This document shows positions 1 through 4,768 of a stretch of DNA of 6,439 bases, piece after piece (position 1 is the first letter of the stretch; each line of letters starts with the position of its first letter). The notes under the pieces were generated by a model that saw only the letters and a program-made list of their open reading frames with translations, did not search any database and was not told the DNA's origin. The stretch is from Bacillota bacterium (GTDB taxonomy: Bacteria > Bacillota > Clostridia > Lachnospirales > Lachnospiraceae), in assembly GCA_023458855.1 (NCBI GenBank), contig JAEWWQ010000092.1, positions 1 through 6,439 on the forward strand, given 5' to 3'. The translations under genes were made by a program, and so were the position numbers.

Positions 1-818
1 GCAGCAGGGCAGATAAGATCGTCTGCTGTTCCAAAGTGATAGAAGCGGCAATCAAAGAGCGGTTTGCGGGGAAAGAGGTTGTGAATATACCCAATTCCTA
101 TGATATTGAATTTATCAACGCACAGGCCGGGGAGGAGATTCAGCAGGAAGACAGATATCTATACGAGGAAGGCTATCGTGTGCTGGTCGCAGTTGGAAGA
201 GAAGATGATTTAAAGGGATACTGGCATCTGATCCGGAGCTTTGCAAGAGTGGTACAGACGGTACATGATGTACGGCTGCTCATTATAGGCGAAGGGGAGT
301 ATCTGGAGGATAAAAAATTCGCGGCGGATCTTGGAATTAAGGATAAAGTTTTTTTTACCGGTGTCAGAAGAAATCCTTTTCCTTATGTAAAGCGGGCATG
401 TGTTTATATTCTGTCCTCACGTAATGAAGGATTTCCGAATGCACTTGTGGAAGCAATGGCGCTGGAAAAGCCGGTGATGGCTACGAACTGCCAGTCAGGT
501 CCTGCAGAGATACTATTTGACGATTACCGGAAAGCGGCAGATGATACCATCGCCTATGATGCTGATTATGGCGTGCTGCTGCCTATGGTGATATGGAACA
601 AAGATCTGCATCTGGAAGGTCTGGATGATGCGGAGGTTATTATGGCGGACGAGATCATAAAGATGCTGGCTGATGAGAATAAACAAAAAAGATATGCAGC
701 ATTGGCGAGAAAGAGAGCAGAGCAGTTCTCGGATGAGATGTATAAGGCTGAATTACTGAGTAACATAATGGAACCACTGCAAAAACAGATATTGACCAAA
801 GAGAAAGAGAATAAATAA
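1..818 (+). CDS. Glycosyltransferase family 4 (GT-B), C-terminal part, truncated by the window start
   Basis: Likely transfers a sugar from a nucleotide-sugar donor to a lipid-linked or glycan acceptor at the cytoplasmic face of the membrane. The frame is open from base 3, and residues before the GTG at 36 (ADKIVCCSKV) read as normal GT4 linker sequence, so that GTG is internal and the true start lies upstream. About 271 residues remain of a usual 370-400; most of the N-terminal acceptor domain is missing. Counting the GTG at 36 as residue 1, one sees the inter-domain NIPNSYD (17-23), the donor-site GREDDLKG (54-61, with R55 and K60), the LLIIGEG strand (81-87) and the E-x7-E signature EGFPNALVE (E131, E139) followed by AMALEKPVMAT. 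An acidic stretch at 161-205 follows the nucleotide-binding core. The stop is 4 bases before the next gene, so the two are probably co-transcribed. The family is secure; donor, acceptor and linkage cannot be read from sequence. Confidence 0.93.
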   Translation, partial: SRADKIVCCSKVIEAAIKERFAGKEVVNIPNSYDIEFINAQAGEEIQQEDRYLYEEGYRVLVAVGREDDLKGYWHLIRSFARVVQTVHDVRLLIIGEGEYLEDKKFAADLGIKDKVFFTGVRRNPFPYVKRACVYILSSRNEGFPNALVEAMALEKPVMATNCQSGPAEILFDDYRKAADDTIAYDADYGVLLPMVIWNKDLHLEGLDDAEVIMADEIIKMLADENKQKRYAALARKRAEQFSDEMYKAELLSNIMEPLQKQILTKEKENK

Positions 819-829
819 TGTTATGGTGA
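818..829 (+). other. Three-codon dead-end reading frame (M-L-W-stop) at the GT4/CotH junction
   Basis: The first gene ends in TAATG, where the stop TAA (816-818) shares a base with an ATG at 818. That ATG sits 7 bases after the purine-rich run GAGAAAGAGA (801-810), which is better spacing than for the real downstream start at 823. It opens only three codons and stops at TGA 827-829, overlapping the first codons of the CotH-like gene. It may be chance, or it may affect reinitiation at 823. There is no direct evidence that it is translated. Confidence 0.3.
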
Positions 830-2769
830 AAAAGGTTGAAAATCGGACATTGCCTATACTGGGATTTGTGCTGACAATTGGAATTCTTGTCGTTCTGTTC
901 ATACTGAGAATGTATCAGATTCAGAATCAGTTAAAGAAAGATTTTTTAGAAGGGCATAGTCTGTCGGAAGGGATGACTGTTACTGTAAAAGGAACGAATT
1001 CCACGGAAGAGCTAGTATGGTGGCAGGAGGAAGGGGAAGCTGCGGATGGAGTGGCCTACTTTTTCCTGCCATCATATGCGTCATCGGATACCATAGAGAT
1101 TAACTGCAGCTATGTGAAACAGGTGATTCTGGAAAGCGATGACGGAACGCAGCTGATTCTGTCTGCCGGAAAAAATAAAGTACCGGTTCAGATCGGTACT
1201 GTCTATAAGACTACATTTATAGATGAATCGGGACAGATCGCAGACAGTAAGGAAATAGCATTTTTACATTCGGCATACTTACCGGCGCTATATGTGAATA
1301 CGGAATCCGGTTCCCTCGACTATCTCAATCAGGATAAGAACAATAAAGAGACCGGAGATATGGCGCTATATGATGAAGAAGGTGTCCTGCGTTATAAGGA
1401 TAAATTAAAGTCCGTGTCCGGAAGAGGAAACCAGACCTGGGATTGTGAAAAGAAATCTTATGGTATAAAGCTTCGTCATGCTGCGAATCTGCTGGAAATG
1501 GGCAAAGCTAAGAATTGGGTACTCCTGTCTAACGTATATGACGAATCGTATATTCGGAATAAGATCACTTATGAGATGGCAAGAAATGCAGGAATGGAAG
1601 AAACAGCCGAACTGCAATATATTGATCTCTATTTTAATGGGGTGTATGCGGGCATGTATATGCTGTGTGAAAAAGTGGAGATTGCGAATGAGAGAATTGA
1701 TATCACAAGTCTGGAAGAGAAGAATGAAGAATTAAACGGTAAAAATCTGGAAGAAGCAGAAGATTATCTGAGTGAAGATGGTATGGAAAAGGGAAAATTG
1801 CTGACCAATAATCCGGAAGACATTACCGGGGGATATCTGATCGAACATGACTATGGAGAGAAGTACGGTGCTGAAATAAGCGGCTTTGTGACTGATAATA
1901 ATGACAAGTATGTCATAAAAAGCCCCGAATGCGCTTCAAAAGAAGAAGTGAGCTATATTGCAGATCTGTTTCAGCAAATGGAGACAGCGGTGATGTCTGC
2001 CGATGGGTATAATCATGAGACCGGAAAATATTATACGGAGTATATCGACCTGGAATCCTTTGCAAAAAAATATATCGTGGAAGAGATATCAAAAAATGAC
2101 GGCGGCGGGACGACCAGTGCATTCTTCTATAAGAAACCGGACTGCGAAGACACACGGATCTATTGCGGACCGGTATGGGACTATGACAAAGGCTATGGAC
2201 GTGTGAAAAATATGGATGCGGATCCCTATAGCCTGGGCTATGAGACACTGCATGATTCCGGGACAGATTTTTATTACTTTTTATATCAGAAACCAGAGTT
2301 CCGGGAAGCCGTCAGAAAATATTATAAAGAATACTTTTCAGATTATTTAGAAGAATTGCAAAATGCTGGAATTGATACGATTGTGAATGAAATCCGTTTT
2401 TCTGCCATCCTGGATGGTGTCAGATGGAAAAGCATGCGTAGTGATGATTTTGTAGCATACCAGGATACAAACTATGAAGCAGTTGCTGCATATATTAAGG
2501 ATTTCATTGCGGATAGAAAAGAATTCCTAGATGATGTCTGGATCCGGAATAAAGAAATCGTAGATGTTCATATTGTTAATAATATCGAAAATGCAGAATA
2601 CTATATGGGAATCCTGAAAGGAACGGGGCTGTCTGTCATGCCGCATAGCAGTATTCATGATTATCACTTCGAAGGCTGGTTCATAGAAGGTACCGATGAG
2701 GTTTATACGGAAAACATGCCAATCAATGAAGATACTACGATTGTCGGCAGATGGGTAGAAAAAGAATAG
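823..2769 (+). CDS. Membrane-anchored CotH kinase family protein with C-terminal InlB B/Flg_new-like repeat
   Basis: A 648-residue protein. Residues 10-30 form one hydrophobic segment after a short basic N-terminus (MVKK), so the rest is predicted to lie outside the membrane. Residues about 45-150 look beta-rich and have no assigned function. The CotH-like domain starts near 150 and shows SGRGNQTW (199-206), KKSYGIKL (210-217), NWVLLSNVYDESYIRNK (231-247), YIDLYFNGVYAGMYMLCEKV (266-285), GGYLIEHD (336-343) and CGPVWDYDKGYG (448-459). D426 and D453/D455 are candidate catalytic or metal-binding acids by analogy with the Bacillus spore-coat kinase CotH; that mapping is inference. An acidic insert (296-332) lies between the NGVYAG block and GGYLIEHD. 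Residues about 580-648 end in FEGWF and a TIVGRW-like strand, typical of a Listeria-Bacteroides repeat. Position 823 is the first possible start, as the frame upstream has no start codon back to a stop at 793. The Shine-Dalgarno is weak, so translation may be coupled to the preceding gene. The protein target is unknown; nothing shows a role in sporulation. Confidence 0.9.
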   Translation: MVKKVENRTLPILGFVLTIGILVVLFILRMYQIQNQLKKDFLEGHSLSEGMTVTVKGTNSTEELVWWQEEGEAADGVAYFFLPSYASSDTIEINCSYVKQVILESDDGTQLILSAGKNKVPVQIGTVYKTTFIDESGQIADSKEIAFLHSAYLPALYVNTESGSLDYLNQDKNNKETGDMALYDEEGVLRYKDKLKSVSGRGNQTWDCEKKSYGIKLRHAANLLEMGKAKNWVLLSNVYDESYIRNKITYEMARNAGMEETAELQYIDLYFNGVYAGMYMLCEKVEIANERIDITSLEEKNEELNGKNLEEAEDYLSEDGMEKGKLLTNNPEDITGGYLIEHDYGEKYGAEISGFVTDNNDKYVIKSPECASKEEVSYIADLFQQMETAVMSADGYNHETGKYYTEYIDLESFAKKYIVEEISKNDGGGTTSAFFYKKPDCEDTRIYCGPVWDYDKGYGRVKNMDADPYSLGYETLHDSGTDFYYFLYQKPEFREAVRKYYKEYFSDYLEELQNAGIDTIVNEIRFSAILDGVRWKSMRSDDFVAYQDTNYEAVAAYIKDFIADRKEFLDDVWIRNKEIVDVHIVNNIENAEYYMGILKGTGLSVMPHSSIHDYHFEGWFIEGTDEVYTENMPINEDTTIVGRWVEKE

Positions 2770-2862
2770 TGGCTGGCTTGTAGGTTATTTTGATATGTGA
2801 TATCATATAAAAGATTATGAAGAATTTTGAACATCAGGGTGGTATTTGATAAGAGGTCATAG
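2770..2862 (+). promoter_or_regulatory. Intergenic gap with a weak candidate promoter for the downstream genes
   Basis: This 93-base AT-rich gap is the longest in the window. A possible sigma-A type promoter is TTGTAG (2778-2783), 17 bases, then TATCAT (2801-2806); the -10 matches the consensus at 5 of 6 bases but the -35 only at 3. TATAAA at 2806-2811 is an alternative -10. A 16-base near-palindrome (2794-2809, centred on TGATATCA) overlaps the -10 and could be an operator, but in AT-rich DNA it may be chance. No GC-rich stem with a T-run is present, so no intrinsic terminator follows the CotH-like gene. Confidence 0.3.
2851..2856 (+). promoter_or_regulatory. Ribosome binding site of the second glycosyltransferase
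   Basis: AAGAGG lies 6 bases before the ATG at 2863 and supports that start. A GTG at 2875 (giving MSKIVFHL) has GGGAG at 2865-2869, 5 bases upstream. It would give a more typical GT4 N-terminus, so it remains a credible alternative. Confidence 0.6.
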
Positions 2863-3999
2863 ATGGGAGCAAACGTGTCGAAAATAGTGTTTCATTTAAA
2901 CTGTCTGGAACAAGGCGGTGCGGAGAGAGTCGTAACCAATCTCTCAGCGCAATTCGCACAGGAAGGCTATGAAGTACTTGTAGCAACAGAATGGGAAGCA
3001 GAGAATGAGTTTACATTAGACAGCAGAGTAAGAAGAATTCATGTGGGGCTTACAGAATCAGACGAGAAACGTTCCCGTGTGGGAAAGTATTTCGCCAGAA
3101 TCAGGAATCTGAAAGAGATGCTGCTTCAGGAGAAGCCGGATCTTTTGATTGCATTTGCGCATAAAGCAAATTACAGGGCGCTTATGGCAACGCTACATAT
3201 AGATGTTCCGGTGCTGATATCGGTGCGGACGGATCCTGTGGGGCATTATGATTCCTTAACGGACAAGTTCCTGATTCCCTGGCTGTATCCGAAGATTGCC
3301 GGATGTGTATTTCAGACAGAAGGACAGAGAGACTTTTTCGCAAAGAATATTCGGGAAAAATCCAGGATTATCCTGAACCCGATTCATGATAAATATATAG
3401 GAAGACCGCCCGTTACCCGGAGAACGAAGGTAATTACACAGGTAGGACGCCTGGTAGATTTTAAGAATCAGCCGATGCTGATTCGTGCCTTTGCGGCAGT
3501 GCATCAGCGATTTCCGGAGTATACGCTGGAAATCTATGGAGGAGATTCTTTTGATGGTACGAAAGAAATCCTGGAATCCTGTATAGAACAATACGATGTG
3601 GCAGATTGCGTTACACTCATGGGGGCAAGTGATGATATCCCGGGCGCAATTGAGGATTCTGCATTTTTTGCCTTTACTTCTGACTGGGAAGGGTTGCCGA
3701 ATGCTTTGATGGAGGCAATGGCCTTAGGACTTCCGGTCATTGCGACAGATTGTCCCTGCGGAGGACCGAGAACAATTATCCGGAACGGGGAGAATGGAAT
3801 CCTGATTCCGGTGAAGGATCAGGACGCATTGGAAGAAGCTATGTATCGATATATTGAAGATGCCCGGTTTGCAGAGCACCAGGGAATGGAAGCGAGAAAG
3901 CTTGGAGAGACGGCCAATGCACATGCGATTTATTTACAATGGAAAGATTATGTGGAAGAGGTAATAAGATGTTTTCATACGAAGAATATAGGAAAATGA
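2863..3999 (+). CDS. Glycosyltransferase family 4 (GT-B fold), complete
   Basis: A 378-residue retaining-type glycosyltransferase of normal family length, predicted cytoplasmic or membrane-associated with no membrane segment. The N-terminal acceptor domain opens with KIVFHLNCLEQGGAERVV (7-24); the GGAERV loop is typical of GT4 enzymes of surface-polysaccharide and lipid-linked oligosaccharide assembly. The C-terminal donor domain shows VGRLVDFKN (194-202, with R196 and K201), LEIYGG (222-227), LMGASDDI (252-259), the E-x7-E signature EGLPNALME (E276, E284) and CPCGGPRTII (297-306). The CGGPR block resembles AmsD/PglJ-like members, a tentative assignment. It differs clearly from the first GT4 in this window, so the two probably make different linkages. 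Its 3' end overlaps the deacetylase-like gene by 31 bases, pointing to co-expression. Start choice is 2863 or, less likely, 2875. Sugar specificity cannot be inferred. Confidence 0.94.
   Translation: MGANVSKIVFHLNCLEQGGAERVVTNLSAQFAQEGYEVLVATEWEAENEFTLDSRVRRIHVGLTESDEKRSRVGKYFARIRNLKEMLLQEKPDLLIAFAHKANYRALMATLHIDVPVLISVRTDPVGHYDSLTDKFLIPWLYPKIAGCVFQTEGQRDFFAKNIREKSRIILNPIHDKYIGRPPVTRRTKVITQVGRLVDFKNQPMLIRAFAAVHQRFPEYTLEIYGGDSFDGTKEILESCIEQYDVADCVTLMGASDDIPGAIEDSAFFAFTSDWEGLPNALMEAMALGLPVIATDCPCGGPRTIIRNGENGILIPVKDQDALEEAMYRYIEDARFAEHQGMEARKLGETANAHAIYLQWKDYVEEVIRCFHTKNIGK
3954..3961 (+). promoter_or_regulatory. Ribosome binding site deciding the start of the deacetylase-like gene
   Basis: GGAAGAGG lies 7 bases before the ATG at 3969, inside the end of the preceding glycosyltransferase gene. 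The earlier in-frame ATG at 3939 has only AT-rich sequence upstream and would add ten residues (MERLCGRGNK) unlike the family, so 3969 is preferred. Confidence 0.75.
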
Positions 4000-4709
4000 T
4001 TACAATCATTAAGGAAAGCGGAAGAGCAGCAAATTTTCATGAAGCAAAGAGCAGAAATCAGTTCATTATTGTCAGGCATGATGTGGAATTCAGCGTGGAC
4101 AGAGCTTATGCATTATCCCGGGTAGAAAGGGAAATGGACTTTACCTCTACGTATTTTTTCCAATGGACAAATAACTCTTATAATATCTTATCGAAGAGAA
4201 ATAAAGATATCATCACCAGAATGCATGAGGAAGGACATATCATTGGACTTCACTTTGCACTGAATGGACTGACAGATATCGAGGAAATCAAAAGACAGAT
4301 AGAACGGGAGATCAATGCCTGGAATACGATGCTGGACTTTGATGTGGATACATTTTCCGTGCATCGCCCGCCTAGCAGCGTATTGGCAGCCAATATTAAG
4401 ATTGATGGTATCATCAACGCATATGAGAATGAGTTCTTTACGTATGCGGAGCATGTGGAGAATAATACAAAATTAGAAGTAAAATATCTGTCGGATGCCC
4501 AGCACAGATGGAATTACGGAGTACCGGACAGACAGACCCTGTTAGGACATGATAAAGTACAGGTATTAACGCATCCCTATTCATGGACGGAAGAGGGGCA
4601 TGATAATCTGCATAATTTCAGAAGTCTGATCGCAGAGAGAAATCAGGAATTAATTGAAACAATCGACAGTGAATGTAAGCATTTTGCAGCAATTAAGGAC
4701 CAACTGTAG
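3969..4709 (+). CDS. Polysaccharide deacetylase-like (NodB-fold) protein
   Basis: A 246-residue protein without a signal peptide or membrane segment, so probably cytoplasmic. It resembles the divergent NodB-superfamily proteins found in surface-glycan clusters, which use a metal-bound carbohydrate esterase fold to remove acetyl or formyl groups from sugars. Visible landmarks are IIVRHDVEFSVDRA (33-46; D38 as candidate base or metal ligand), STYFFQW (60-66), GHIIGLHF (89-96; H90 and H95), SVHRPPSS (130-137), YLSDAQHRW (173-181) and VLTHPYSW (198-205, H202). The classical first motif (TFDDG) is replaced by RHDVE and the second lacks the usual H-x3-H spacing, so substrate and even activity are uncertain. 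The start at 3969 rests on a good Shine-Dalgarno and gives a 31-base overlap with the upstream glycosyltransferase, suggesting translational coupling. Likely role, by inference: deacetylating a sugar nucleotide or lipid-linked intermediate made by the neighbouring enzymes. Confidence 0.82.
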   Translation: MFSYEEYRKMITIIKESGRAANFHEAKSRNQFIIVRHDVEFSVDRAYALSRVEREMDFTSTYFFQWTNNSYNILSKRNKDIITRMHEEGHIIGLHFALNGLTDIEEIKRQIEREINAWNTMLDFDVDTFSVHRPPSSVLAANIKIDGIINAYENEFFTYAEHVENNTKLEVKYLSDAQHRWNYGVPDRQTLLGHDKVQVLTHPYSWTEEGHDNLHNFRSLIAERNQELIETIDSECKHFAAIKDQL

Positions 4710-4727
4710 ATTCTTCACGTTAAGGGG

Positions 4728-4743
4728 AATCAGCAGGCTGATT
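4728..4743 (+). other. Short hairpin between the deacetylase-like gene and asnB
   Basis: AATCAG (4728-4733) and CTGATT (4738-4743) form a perfect 6-base-pair stem with a 4-base CAGG loop. An overlapping alternative pairs CAGCA (4731-4735) with TGCTG (4743-4747), so only one can form at a time. No T-run follows, so this is not an intrinsic terminator. It ends 8-12 bases before the asnB Shine-Dalgarno and could affect mRNA processing or initiation, or be chance. Confidence 0.35.
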
Positions 4744-4755
4744 GCTGTTATGACG

Positions 4756-4762
4756 AAAGGAG
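4756..4762 (+). promoter_or_regulatory. Strong ribosome binding site of asnB
   Basis: AAAGGAG with a 6-base spacer to the ATG at 4769 is the best Shine-Dalgarno match in the window. It fixes the start so that the second residue is the catalytic cysteine. Confidence 0.8.
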
Positions 4763-4768
4763 CAGTCT

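Noticed and set aside
36..38. GTG as the start of the first gene
   Set aside because: The frame is open to the window edge and the preceding residues fit the GT4 family, so the gene begins upstream.
1478..1735. An 85-codon forward frame inside the CotH-like gene
   Set aside because: It is an alternate frame of conserved CotH sequence, rich in Cys, Trp, Arg and Met as expected by chance. The forward frame at 2003-2206 is rejected for the same reason.
1913..2248. A 111-codon antisense reading frame within the CotH-like gene
   Set aside because: It is opposite strongly conserved CotH motifs, is rich in Ser, Arg and His as expected of a shadow, and has no recognisable domain.
823..2769. Spore-coat protein CotH itself
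   Set aside because: Only the domain family matches. The membrane anchor, InlB-type repeat and glycan-gene neighbours do not fit the spore-coat protein, so no gene symbol was given.
3256..3591. A 111-codon antisense reading frame within the second glycosyltransferase
   Set aside because: It mirrors the GT4 coding frame and shows no domain or start signal. The same applies to the other antisense frames at 566-799, 1405-1617, 3534-3740, 3724-3924, 4188-4454, 5388-5606 and 5985-6242.
3939..3968. Upstream in-frame ATG of the deacetylase-like gene
   Set aside because: It has no Shine-Dalgarno and adds ten residues unlike the family; the ATG at 3969 has GGAAGAGG at good spacing.
4728..4750. Intrinsic terminator after the deacetylase-like gene
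   Set aside because: The stem is short and is followed by GCTGTTATGA, not a T-run, so termination here is unlikely.
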